64,000 nucleotides of DNA from Hippasteria phrygiana (GCA_037893225.1 JAZGUH010000122.1:1-64000), one strand, 5' to 3'; shown: positions 21,433 through 32,523, counted from the stretch's first letter. Notes: generated by a model from the letters alone, not told the origin. Program-made: numbers and translations.

Positions 21433-22078
21433 GGGTTTTTTTTGGGGGGGGGCGTACAATATATGTAATGGCGTTTACCTTCCATATATATGCATTAAGA
21501 CATATTGTTCCTGAAAATATAGGTAAATATGGGGCCACTAAATTCTACACATTATTCTTAAACAGCCAACAAAATGCAAAAGCGCCGAATTAAAAACGCC
21601 AAACTCTCCGCTTCAGGAAGCGCTGAATTATTATAAACACAGAGAGCACAAACAAAGTATACCGAGATTTAGAAAATGTATTTATCTTGATCATATTGGC
21701 TGGTAGTTCTTTTTGTCAGACTCTCAATATTAAACTGCGATAATACGCAGCCGGTTTCAACCTTAATGACGTAATTTATACAGTTGTAGGCAAAATATTA
21801 CAAATTTATCACAAAAAAGCAACGAAAAGTCTTAGATAGGAAATAATAACATCGAAGTGAATGTGCTCGATACGGGAATTTGTTCAGTTGTACAAACCAT
21901 GCATCTTCGCTATTGCTGTAAACCAAATTGTACGAACCGCGCAGTTAATAGCAATGGCAAAAAAGACTTAAATCGGGAATAAGGCTGCTGGACATATATT
22001 TCGCACATCGTTTTTCTTGATTATGCCGTAAGTGCTGGTGGCACTTCTATATACGTATACCCGGTACATTTTTTGTCT

Positions 22079-24792
22079 TCATCTTGCGTTACCCCGAGGC
22101 TTCTTTGGCTTTGCCTGTTTCTTTGGGAACGCCAGCTTGGGAAATGTGTATTGCAATGTACCCATGTTGTCAATGACAAGTTTTTCCAGTTTCGTCATAA
22201 TCTGTTTATCCATCATTTTTGCTATGAACTCAGCCTCATCTTTGCTTGGTATTTCGACAACTTGAACAGAGCACGAAATGCGAAAATATCTGACGTCAAG
22301 GTAGATCAAACTTTCTGCCAAGAATCGCACGAACGTTTCAGCGGGACGGCCATGCAGCAGATGCAGTGTCTCAAGTCTTCTCCACGAGTTTGCTGCGTCT
22401 TTCTCCAATTTCTTGAGAACGTGGTCAAACCCGTCTTGGGTCACTTCGTACAGAGACAATCGGAGATCAGTAAGTGCTTGGCAAGCAGGAAGTGACTTTG
22501 CTACTGCCTTGAAAGCAGCGTCATCGAACTGCTTATTCAGACGGATATCAAGCTTCTTTAACCGCGGGATATCTTCAATACGACTCAAGAGGACGCACAG
22601 ATTCTCCGAACTCAGAATCGTACCGATCAGGATTATGCTTTCGAGCGTCTTCAAAGTAGGAAGGCACAACGCTAATTCTTTCGCTGAACTTGACAAGTGA
22701 CATTCGGCAGACTGTGATTCAATGAGAGTCTGAAGATACCCTGAATGCAACTCCAGGAGAACATCGAGGTCCGAAGTGCCAGGCTTGATGTCACCAATGC
22801 ATCTTGATGATAATCTCTCAAGTAACTGATGGGAGGCTTGGACTTCTTCACCCCGTGTTGGGATCAAAGACTGCATTTTCGCACCTTCTGTCTGTGTCTT
22901 GAGTGGAACTAAATACTCTAAATATTCACGAACCTCCCTATAATCTTTTCCGTCAATCCGAAACATCTCAATGGACTTCAGACCCATTCGAGGCTTCTTG
23001 GTGATACTCTGTCCTTCTGTGACAGTTTGTGCCCGTTTGAGAAGATGTAGCGTCAGTCGCAACTTGTGATCGGAAATACCAATCAAACGGATCTTCCCTC
23101 CCTCGAAAAGACGTCCCAGGATTGCGTCTAACGACGTTTGGCACTTGCCCTCTACAATCAATAGAAGACACAGCTCTATCAATTCCTGCAGTTGTACCAA
23201 ACTTTCAATCTGTTTGACCCGTTTGTATAACTCGGAAATTTTACTTACAAGCCGATCAACGAACGCAATGCACTGATCCGGATTTTCCCGGCTGAGAAAT
23301 GCAAATACGTTTGCTAACTTCCCAACATCCATCTTCAAGCCAGTTTCTGAAGTAGGCTTATCATGCCACCACGTCATGTTTTCTGGCAGATGAGAAGCAT
23401 AAATGCCTGCACACAAGTCTTGAAATGCTTCCAGGACAAAGCAGACCCTGCAATCGTCATCAGGTGATTGAACTAACTTTGTTGTTTCCTGCTTGGAATC
23501 CGAATCGGATCTGGACTCGACAAGATATTCCTTGTCATCACGAAGGAGCCCAACCTCTTTGGCCTCGTCGAGTAAATTCAATCCATCTGTGTAACTATTC
23601 ATGAAATCTGCTTTGGAATAGGTTCCTGAACCTTCGCGACAATCACGGAGTCTTGTAAAAGCTTGCGCGCCAAGGTCTTCCAGTATGCTAATTTGTTGCT
23701 TGGTAAGAAATTTTGCAATACCCCGAGCAGACCCAGCGGCTATTGCCTGACTTCTGACGCCACCAGCTTTTCGTCCATTTCGCTTATGGAACATGCGTGA
23801 CATTAGCTTGAAAAACAAGTCACCCATCGTAAGTTCAGGTCTGAAAACTTCCCCGTTTGTCCAAACAGACAACTGACAGAGAACTGCAAGAAAACCTGGA
23901 ACACAGGAGACCTTGGGTCTCAAAATACCACTGTTCAGATAATCTGCGAGTCCTGTGCTGATGTCTACTTCTTGATCTTCTGTGATCAACTCTACCATGT
24001 CATTATTATTGTGTTTAAGTGCAACGTCGTCTTTCTTAGCACTAGTCGATGCTTTTTCGCTATTGGTAAGTTTTACTACGCTTTTAATTACTCTCTTGAC
24101 GTACAGTTGAGCATTTTCTGGCGTAAAGCCAGTTATTGTAACATGGCGAAAGCTATTTTTCTTGCACGCACTTTCTGCTAGCTCTGCATTTCTGGTGGTT
24201 ATTACCACCTGGCTTTCAAGCAAACCTTGATGCTTCAAAATCTCCAGGATGGCCTCGCAGTCACTGGTCCTATTACATCCATCAATAAGAATGGCAACAT
24301 CCATGGGGTGTCCTGTGCAATATTCATTTACGGATGTAGGTAATATTTTGGTACCTCTTGGGAGCATGTATCGCACGACGGCTTCGCCGACATTGCCTGC
24401 TTTAATAAGGCACTCCGCCGGCAAAACAAAAACCAGCTTTTTCTTCCCCAACAGTGCATTAGCGTTCTCTTTGTATCTGTCACATGCGAGCTTGTGCAGG
24501 AATGTAGTCTTACCGCTACCTGATCTACCCTCAACAAGAACATGTTTACTCGAATTTTCTGAAATGCCATCCTCAAAGACTTCAGACTCTGACTCTAATC
24601 TGCATCTTAGATAACTACCACCTGCCAATGGTATACCTACAAACATTTCTAAGGGCGAGTAAACTTGATCGATCGTTGCGTAGCATGCATCATCCCATGA
24701 GATCCAAGGCGTTGTGGGAAGGCTGTTCACTTTCTCAACGAATAACGTGACCTCTTTGGCGAACTTCTTGCAATCCAATCCTGGCACAAGCC
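22079..24792 (-). CDS. Paralog 2, exon 7: NACHT-LRR (terminal exon)
   Basis: 2714 bases. The acceptor TTTGTGCAG precedes 24792, and G|GG completes Gly in SG-LVPGLDCKKF, so the frame continues from the TM exon. An in-frame Met lies upstream inside the intron (24814), but the sequence between it and the acceptor has no counterpart in paralog 1. Motifs: SSKHVLVEGRSGSGKTTFLH (P-loop region), AILIDGCN, VTITGFTPENAQLYVKRV, then a helical region and LRR strands (LESIILIG, LKKLDIRLN, LTDLRLSL, LETLHLLHG). It ends in a Lys/Pro-rich tail. Confidence 0.92.
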
Positions 24793-27700
24793 CTGCACAA
24801 ATTGAGGAAAACAATGCGAGCTGTTTTCAACGTTCTCATGTCATGAGAGAAGCAATGGATTTGAACCTAACAAGTTCGACGCACAAATTGTTGTCATCGC
24901 TTTGATTCCTCCTACGTGATAAACCATGGGCGAAAATCTAATACTGACTGTCCATTTATACACCCATGAACCCCATTTCGACCGTTGTGGTTATGAAGTG
25001 CATACATACCAATTTTACACGTGTCTGTATATGATCCATGATATGTGTTTCATTAAGTGGCATGAGCATCATGACAAACTCCTTCCTAAACCAAAAAACT
25101 TACCACTCGGACTTCTTTCGTCAACATTTATGTAGTGGTGACTTTTTCGACGCCTTTTTGACTCTATTCTTCGGTGCCTCCGTAACATGTAGCAAACACC
25201 AATAAGAATCAGCACAGACAGACAAACAGCCACACTTGTTACGACGACGACGACGAAATTGGTAGGTTGGACATCATCTGCCATTAATAGAGACCATGTC
25301 AATTAGTTGGCATGTAATTTAAACTGTAACTGGTCGTTAAGACCAGGCATTTGTTTATACCAACTGAGGGGTACTCACTCTCGACGACAACATCCACGAA
25401 AGATCGCAATAGAACGCCATCGTGAGGGAAGACATGACACCAGTATCTGACATCAGCTACTTGGTAACAATTGTTCATGAGAAGGGAACCTTTCAAAATT
25501 ATTCCGAAGCAGCTGTTGCCTCCCAGATCAGACATCGTATTGGTACCATCTGGTAGATTTTGCGTTCCGATCAAAGTGGTGATTTGATCATCGGGCGCTC
25601 CATGCGACCAGAATACGATTGCTCCGTTCGTGGCCACAATACTTGAAACAGCTGGGCAAGTAAGTGTCACATTCCTTTCAGGTGCATATTTAACTATTTC
25701 ACCTGCAGTAGCACGACCACCATCTAGTGGAAACGTATTCCCTGTGTTTGAAATGGAAATAGGTTACAAGTTAAATCACTCCTGATGACAAACAAGAGAA
25801 TTATTAATTATAATCGTCGTTCTGAGAACGGACGCTTCACTCATATAACATTTTCAATTTTGTAATTGTAATTAATAATCTTATTTTTTTCATAAGTTTT
25901 ACTTTTCCATTTGCTAGGTTAGGGCGACAAAATTGGTGTCGCCCCAATCAAAAGTCGCCCCAATGGAGTATTTTTTAGTAAGGCAAGTCGGGAAAGTGCT
26001 ATAATAGGGCGACACCGGTGTCGCCCTATTTGAGTAATTATTATCACTGTCGCCCTATTAAAGCAGTAAGAGAAATACTATTTTTTATCTTAAACAATCG
26101 TTATAAAATCATTATTCATCTTTCATTTCACTCCATTTTAGCTACTATTTAAATTTATTACACCTCAACCACAGATTCTGTGTCTTGATTGGCCGAGAGC
26201 GAGTCACATGGCATTTTCTATTTTTGCTATCTTCCTGTGCACGGCCAAAAGTACTATACCCGTAGCAACCAAAGTACTATACCATTAGCAACCAAAGTAC
26301 TATACACATCGCGCGGTATTTGTGTGCAGATGCATGCGGATGATCGCGTTGAGCGTAGCGCGTATTGTTCCAAAGTGCCAGCGCTACAGAGCTGGGTTCA
26401 AACATTTCGTTAAGGGGTGGTTTTAAAAAGAGCAAATAATGTTTCCACTAATTTTGTATTAAAATAGATGTCCATTTTAACTGTATTTAGATTTAAATAA
26501 TGTTAACATTTTTAAATCAAGCAGAATCTGTGGGTGAGGTGTTATAAAACAAATATTTACTGCTTTTATCTCGTGGTGTGGTAAAACTAGCCTCCCTCGG
26601 TGATCCATGGAGCATTCTATTTTCCCGAGGCGAAGCCGAGGGAAAATAGAATGCTCAATAGTTTTACTACACCACTCGAAGCAGTAAATATTTGTATACT
26701 ATTTTATATATTGTAATTTCTTTGGAGGATGAAGAAGTGTCATCACTAATCACAATATTGGTATGGCCAACCCAACTGTTAAACAAACTAAAATAGTAGA
26801 CGCGTTCTGTTTACCGGTCCGGCTTTTTGTGTATTTACATTAAACGTTTTGAAGTCCGTCGTATCGAGAGTGCGCTGCAAACGATGTATGTACCACGAGC
26901 ACCGATACTTTACAGGCTTCGCGTTATATACACCGCGAAGCTCCATTTCGGAGCTTGAAAAACGTACCGGTTACGTTCGATCGGAGAGAAACTTACCGAT
27001 TACAAAGGTGCTAACAACCACATCGGAGATTCCTGCTGTACAAAGGAAGTTCCCGGCATGGTCATCATCAACTGATTTGATAACTAGCCCGAAGTCAGTG
27101 GCGAGATCGAACGAGGGGTCAGCATCGACGTCATCAGACGACAGGTTGTACGTAAGGAGAAGCTCTCGACCTGACGCGCCGATTTTAAACCACTGCATAT
27201 CACAAACTGTGTCATTTGGAGTCCAGGTCGTGCAAGGAACTACCTGCCAAGCCCTTTTTTGAAGGTAGAATGAATCTGCAGAGGCCTTGAGAACATGACC
27301 AGACTGGCTTCTACCTACATTCCAGAAACAGACACAAGCGGTATTGTGTGTGTGTGTGTGTGTGAACTAAAGTGCGGTTATATTTAAAAGCCATGCTTTG
27401 TGACAGCGAGGTAAGACGGTCTACTTACGGTGCACGTTTACGTGTCTCGATCTAATGGTCTGGACATAGAGAAAAAATTTTACCCACATTTTTGCTCAGG
27501 CGAATACATCCTCTATTTAAATACGGGCCAAGAAAAGGAGGTAGGTTGGCGCTGTCTCTGCTGTAAACCCTTTACCCGGCGTGGCTTTTAGCCTAGCAGT
27601 AATTGAAGAATTCCATTGAAAAGCTTGAATGACATCATAAGAAAGTCGGTGTACCACTAAAATTACTATCGTACGAAGCAATGGTTTTGTTTGAAACACA

Positions 27701-29319
27701 CAATGAGACAAGGTCTATTTATAATTTTTAGAGATTTAGTTTGCCGCTGATCTTTCTGAATGCTCAAGTACTTTTGATATGATTTCTTGTATTTTTCGAA
27801 ATATTGATGTACCCTGACGAACTTCTCATACCTGATATCTTGACATCAGTGATACAACTTCTCTGCGTACCATTCGATTGGAATACGTGGCACCACAACT
27901 CACGGCTATCGTCTACCGATTTTAGTGAGTTGACTTGAAGCGAAAAGTTCACATCAATGCTGTTACCAGCGCCACTTTGGAATTGAAGGATAGTGTTATC
28001 GAAAAAACGCGCAGCAATGATGTCTGTTTCTGTAGTGACGCCCTCTCCCGCTGACCAATACACTACATGTATTGGTGCGTCTGGTGTCTGCGACGCGCAC
28101 CGACAAGGTAGCGTTTGTCTGCGTCCTCGCTGGAGACTAACAGAAGATGATCCGTCACTTTTGGTGGCTGGAAACGTGCCAGCTGTATGGAATGAATTAT
28201 TAGAATCCATTAGAACCAGTATCCCCCTAGTTATGGTTCCTAATGTACTGGTCGCAAAACTTGAAAAGTTCTTATTAATGTGAAATGAACCGTAAATTGA
28301 CCTATCGCGGTTTGACCACGCCCTTTAGACAACCCAATGAACTCTGTGTGTTAATTTTGTTAGTGTCGAATTTTGCACGTTCCGCGTTGTATTAGAACAA
28401 AGTGTGATTGGAAGATACTTCACGAGCTGCTTTCACGCGATTCTATTCAAAGTGAAGTCATGGCCATCTTAATGCAAAGGAGACGTGGCTTTCTAATATG
28501 GTGTCGCTGGCTCTAGTTCTTTCCTGAAAAAAAAATAATTTAAAACGAAACGTTCGTGTTTGAATTAAAAACTTGCCAATTACTCTGACGTTGATTTCCC
28601 CGACTCTGTAAGAGGTATCTCGTGGTACGACTTGGCACAAGTATCTCCCTTCATCACTCTCCTCAACCCCTTTGATAACGAGGCTGAAACCAGACGACAG
28701 CGCGTATCTGTCGCTGTCCGGAAGGTCTTTGTTTTCAGTGTGACTTATCAGACGCTCCCTGTCAGGATCATTAATGTTTGATCCTTTGTACCACATTACT
28801 CCTAGAAGGACCTCGTCACTCCGGCGATAAGACAGACAGGGCAGTCGGTGCCAATTCCTCTGCTGTACGGTGGCATGCGTGCCAGACAAACTGACGGGAT
28901 CTTTGATGAGCGTAGCTAATAAGATAATTAATAGAGGTGTAATTTGTTAGTATTTAAACCACATGATGCGATAAGGACAATATCTTATCAGTTATTTTTT
29001 TATTTATTTATTTTTTTAATGAATTTTTAAAACAAAGTACAAGAAATATACAAAACAAAAATACATTTTCAAAGTATTCCCAATCTGTATTTATCGCTCA
29101 CACTCATCAATTGGTCAAGCAAATTTTCACGAATGAGTATTCGTTCCACCAACGCTAAAGTTGTACAAATAGCAAGAAGTTGTACAGAAGGAAGAAAAAC
29201 TGTTGATGAACCCAAACAAATTCAATAACACGTGCCTTACCAGAGCTACTAGGGCACGTGGTGTGAAGGGCTCCACATAACGAAATCATCAGCACAATAA
29301 CCACTATATGCAAATCCAT
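22079..29319 (-). CDS. Ig-TM-NACHT-LRR receptor, paralog 2 (whole gene)
   Basis: Seven coding exons: 29319-29241, 28915-28577, 28182-27832, 27314-26997, 25741-25379, 25277-25104 and 24792-22079. They sum to 4338 bases, 1445 residues, and all junctions are phase 1. The architecture equals paralog 1: signal peptide, Ig A-B-A-B (about 27-483), transmembrane exon (484-541), NACHT with Walker A GRSGSGKT (about 630-637) and Walker B-like ILIDGC (709-714), then LRRs. The long repeat-bearing linker of paralog 1 is absent. The NACHT-LRR exon is roughly half identical to paralog 1 by eye, whereas Ig domain 1 is nearly identical. One intron uses a GC donor. Same strand and head-to-tail placement indicate tandem duplication. 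Inferred role: surface receptor coupled directly to a STAND NTPase. The splice joins need cDNA support, but two independent copies agree on all of them. Confidence 0.85.
25104..25277 (-). CDS. Paralog 2, exon 6: transmembrane segment
   Basis: 174 bases, as in paralog 1. It encodes the stalk NDVQPTN, a Val-rich helix (FVVVVVTSVAVCLSVLILIG), a strongly basic cytoplasmic side (RRHRR, KRRRK) and HHYINVDE. The acceptor AATGGCAG lacks a long pyrimidine tract, so this boundary is less certain than the others. Confidence 0.8.
25379..25741 (-). CDS. Paralog 2, exon 5: Ig domain 4 (type B)
   Basis: 363 bases, phase 1 to 1. Encodes TLTCPAV, IVFWSHGAPDD and RYWCHVFPHDG, with extra cysteines (SCFG, NNCY) at the positions seen in paralog 1. 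Confidence 0.85.
25918..26060. repeat. GTCGCCC-rich repeat with 28-bp perfect palindrome
   Basis: The heptamer GTCGCCC or its complement occurs at least five times. Bases 26003-26030 form a perfect palindrome centred on ACACCGGTGT. Confidence 0.8.
26550..26697. mobile_element. Fold-back element around GCATTCTATTTTCCC
   Basis: Outer arms AAATATTTACTGCTT and AAGCAGTAAATATTT plus inner arms GCATTCTATTTTCCC and GGGAAAATAGAATGC form a near-complete hairpin about a GAGGCGAAGCCGAG core. There is no coding capacity. It is consistent with a palindromic MITE; I could not define a clear target duplication. Confidence 0.8.
26997..27314 (-). CDS. Paralog 2, exon 4: Ig domain 3 (type A)
   Basis: 318 bases, one codon shorter than in paralog 1. 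Encodes VVPCTTW, MQWFKIG and DHAGNFLC, ending FVIG. The acceptor is TGGAATGTAG and the donor GTAAGT. Confidence 0.83.
27340..27365 (+). repeat. (GT)n microsatellite
   Basis: An alternating GT run directly upstream (in transcription sense) of the Ig3 exon, within the intron. Confidence 0.8.
27832..28182 (-). CDS. Paralog 2, exon 3: Ig domain 2 (type B)
   Basis: 351 bases, equal to paralog 1. Encodes RRQTLPCRC, VVYWSAGEG and ELWCHVFQSNG, ending VKISG. The acceptor is CCATACAG and the donor GTATGA. Confidence 0.86.
28577..28915 (-). CDS. Paralog 2, exon 2: Ig domain 1 (type A)
   Basis: 339 bases. Encodes HRLPCLSYRR, GVMWYKG and DEGRYLCQVV, ending VRVIG. The donor reads ATTG|GCAAGT: a GC donor with otherwise perfect consensus, where paralog 1 has ATCG|GTAAGT. 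Roughly 140 bases in the middle are identical to paralog 1. Confidence 0.87.
29241..29319 (-). CDS. Paralog 2, exon 1: signal peptide
   Basis: 79 bases, phase 1. Leader MDLHIVVIVLMISLCGALHT, then TCPSSSG before donor G|GTAAGG. An upstream in-frame ATG at 29349 would add ten polar residues; the inner ATG places the hydrophobic core as in normal signal peptides. Confidence 0.8.
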
Positions 29320-32108
29320 AGTGTCTCTTGTAATGCTTTCCTGTGACAAGTTCTCCTGGTATTGTGCAAAAAATTAGAACAAATATATACATATATACAA
29401 TGTATACATATTTCTTTTACAACTGAGCAGTAAAATAGATGACCATTACTTGAAAAGAGGCGGGTATATTTTTCCACGTGTGACACACACATTTGACCCA
29501 TACATGACTTCATTTTGTTCCCAGTGGTATGGAATTTCTGCGGGGGGGGGGGGGGGGGGGGGGGGGTGCCAGGCCTGAAAAAATACAAACGGGAAAAAAG
29601 TCGCCTACTGCTCTGGTCTGAGACTGTAACCGTATTAAAAAAGGGGGCTGGGGTCCATTACCACTGAAAGACAATCAAAAATGCAGTTTTAAGTACCATG
29701 CCAAAATTGGCCTAATACATTGGGTGTCAAGAATCAAATATTAAATTTCAAATAATGACTATCATTTGTTTTATTACGCTTTAACCACTTGGAGGAATAG
29801 AGGTTCAAATAGTTAAGTGTGTCTTTTGTGATCTTTTCACTATTGCTCCATTTAAGTCTAATACGAACGTCAAATGTACGTAGGTTTTAAATAGTGACGT
29901 CAAGTAGAAAATTACAAAAATACTCAAGGCCCGAAACGTAGTTAACCAAAACCTGGTATTGCCACAACATAATTATCATTAATATGAATAGGCCTATACA
30001 ACTACAAGCGCAACCACATCAAATTTGGTAAACCCCCCACCCCCCACTTCCCGTCCCATGGCCACAACCCTCGTCCTCTTCTTTTAATATCCAGAACTCT
30101 TCATGAAATCAATGGCGATTTGGTCCACCAAAACCTGAATACACACATACCTATTGCTAAAAACGAACAATACAAATTATCGTGCCATATGTTCATGTGC
30201 TGGAATATTAACATAAGCGACGTGTCGTTTAGCATATTAATAAAAAGCAACACATGTAATTACTGACGACGGCAGTCGTACGGCAACGCTTACAAAACCC
30301 AATTTTTCACACGGTGACGATGGTGTTTCATACCCTTGTGTCGGCATAAGAGGAGGACGCACTGATGCTTCATAGAATAACCTTGTTATTAATTTATCAA
30401 TGTTGAATGTTAGTGTGGCATTTAAACATCAAATTAAAGCAATACAACTCACCCTTAATTGGCGACAATTTTGTACTTCATCTGCATACCAGGTTTAAGT
30501 TAAAGGTACACACTAGCGCTGGACGATACGACGATAAAATCGCGATAATGCGATATTCGCCGTCCAAAAATCGAAATCGGCTACATTTTTTCTTTAAATC
30601 GAAAAAATCGAGCTATCGCCGATATCGTTTTTAAAATCGGCGATTTTTTTTTGGAATCCCCATTTTCCCTATCAAATCGGTAATTAAAAAGCCCTTAACT
30701 TTGCAGTGAAAATCACCAGATGACATTAAACAAGCGATCCGATAGTCTACAAAAAAGGTGTACAAATTTCTATCCATGGTAAGCAGCTAGAAAATGATAA
30801 TTTTCACCACAATTAGACCAAACTATTACGATTGTATTGCAAAGAAGTCGTTTTTAGAACTTAACACTGGTGTTACCCTTTGGGCTAGCCCAAATCTGCC
30901 TAAAAGGGTCCTACATGGGTCCCAGCCAGAAAGCCCAAGTGGCAACCTCGTTCCCAAGGCTTACCTCGTTTCCAATAGTAAGCCGCGGGATGGGAACTCC
31001 TTACTCGTGCCCTGATTGGACAGTAAAAATACAGTATTGGCTTATTAACATATAGAGAAATTAAAACCGTGCAGTTGGTGATTCCACTGTATTTCTTGAT
31101 GAAAGTTTGTCGGCGCGCCAAAAGTGAAACTTTTGACTGTTGGTATTTTTTAGCGTTAGTGACTTTTCTGTAGTATATATTCTCTGAAATTTCTGCAATA
31201 GCGACGCCCAGCCCCTCACTTGCATCCTGTGTTCCAAAAGCGACAATCGTGGGACGCAGCACATCTGGAGAGTCAGTGGCCAAAAAAATTGCTTTCACCA
31301 TAGCTTTTTAATCGACGGTTACAGAATGTATGTATTTTTTTAAAAGAAAATATCGCTCTGATCTGCTCTGCTATACATTGCTCTGCTTGCAAAACTACTT
31401 CAGCGAATCAACAGTGGATCGGGGGGGGGGACAAAGGGGGCCATGCCCCCCCCAAAAAAAAAAATTTAAAACAAATAAAAAATTCTTAACTGACGTTGCA
31501 AAAAGACCGCCACTGCGTACACCCACATACAAAATAAAACAAAGTAAAATAAAGGGAAGCAAACGCCCTCCGTTTTATCTGTGATTTGTGCACTTTTTTA
31601 GACCCCATTTTCGGGGGAAAACATTTTTGGTCCCCCAAAAATGTTGTTCTTGATCCGGCCTTGCAGCGAATCGATGGTGTTGATGCAAAAATTTCCGATG
31701 TACAGTGAGGTAAATGTTATACCATTTTTGGAAGGGTAATACTGGCGCCGCGGGGCAAGTGAATTTATACTCTGTGGACTCCGTCTCCGCTGAAAATAGC
31801 CAATTTGGCTGTCCGCGGCCCGTACGCACAATTTTACACCCGAAGTCAATCGCTGCGCGCGGTTGACAGGGTTCTGCGTTGTACATGTAACGTCAAAACG
31901 GTTCGTCCGTTTTTATTCAAACTTGGAATATCAATCTGAAGATGTCAGTTATTTATTACATGTAACTTCCATTTCAATTACTTTTAGAGTTATGACTACG
32001 TTTTATATTTGCTTCCCGTGCATTAGCGATTAGCCTACTTGAATGTGATTTTGTCCCGGGAAGATGTGACGTGATCAAACACCCTAAGCTAAGCAATGAA
32101 GGAGAGAG

Positions 32109-32116
32109 CATATAAG
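32109..32116 (+). promoter_or_regulatory. Candidate TATA box upstream of small Ig gene
   Basis: ATATAAGC lies about 350 bases before the ATG, with a pyrimidine/CAGTT initiator-like context about 28 bases downstream. Its place in front of a signal-peptide exon is plausible, but no transcript start is known. Confidence 0.4.
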
Positions 32117-32317
32117 CCGCGGTTTGCCTATACAGTTGAGTCACGTATCCCATGCCAAGCTCCTCATTTTCTACCTTCTATAGGACTCGGAGTTGGGTTC
32201 ATTCTAACAATTCAGGAGAAGATTTAATTATATCAGTGCAAAAACCAGTGTCCGTAACACAGAGATGTCTGCGGTGGCTTCTTGCACGTTTCCTTCAATA
32301 CCACTTTCCATATTAGC

Positions 32318-32328
32318 GAAAGTGAAAC
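32318..32328 (+). promoter_or_regulatory. ISRE/IRF-like motif GAAAGTGAAAC
   Basis: Matches the GAAANNGAAAC core recognised by interferon regulatory factors. It lies about 135 bases before the ATG of the small Ig gene, probably in its 5' leader if the TATA call is right. A single short match can arise by chance. Confidence 0.35.
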
Positions 32329-32462
32329 ATTATAACATTATAATGATATTTTTTAAAGTGACATGTCAAGAGATTAAATACAGGTGTTAAGTTTTCCGGG
32401 TGTTGATGCGAGCCCGTTTGCCACTCTGAATTATCAGTATCCTTTTGAATCAACTTATCAAC

Positions 32463-32523
32463 ATGGAGACTGGTATGGAAGTTTTGCTAATACTGACATT
32501 ATTTGCGTTTCAGCTGATAAAAG
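32463..32523 (+). CDS. Small Ig gene, exon 1: signal peptide
   Basis: ATG to donor AAAG|GTAAGA, phase 1; encodes a hydrophobic leader (EVLLILTLFAF). Confidence 0.78.

Larger units (their letters stand above)
11693..22078. other. Intergenic between the two Ig-NLR paralogs
   Basis: No convincing exons in about 10.4 kb. It holds three MITEs with 8-bp target duplications (11860-12023, 12914-13044, 19165-19487), an inverted pair of a 140-bp repeat (15.67 and 20.76 kb), copies of a CTTGGCTGCACA-containing repeat (16.5 and 19.8 kb), several poly-G/poly-C tracts, and a (TTTG)n run. Confidence 0.6.
25742..26996 (-). other. Intron between Ig4 and Ig3 exons, paralog 2
   Basis: Carries a repeat with GGGCGACA motifs including a perfect 28-bp palindrome (26003-26030) and a large fold-back (about 26550-26697). 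No extra exon is seen. Confidence 0.65.
29320..32462. other. Intergenic between divergent Ig-NLR and small Ig gene
   Basis: About 3.1 kb between head-to-head genes, so regulatory elements for both may lie here. It contains a poly-G tract (about 29540-29566) and GATCCGG/GGATCGG-flanked repeat debris (31.4-31.67 kb). No reliable exon is found; a GC-rich open frame at 31886-31575 (minus) is unassigned. Confidence 0.55.

Noticed and set aside
21278..21593. Frames with FVCLFVCLFVCL or NKQTNKQTNKQ
   Set aside because: Translations of the (TTTG)n microsatellite.
22079..24814. Reading the second NACHT exon as a stand-alone cytosolic NLR starting at Met 24814
   Set aside because: That Met lies in the intron side of a good acceptor, the residues before the acceptor have no match in the paralog, and the phase-1 join to the TM exon is consistent in both genes. 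It remains possible as an alternative transcript.
31575..31886. GC-rich minus-strand open frame (MYNAEPCQPRAAIDFGCKIV...)
   Set aside because: No splice context, family motif or paralog; it overlaps repeat debris (TTGATCCGG end) and could be a promoter-associated GC-rich patch.
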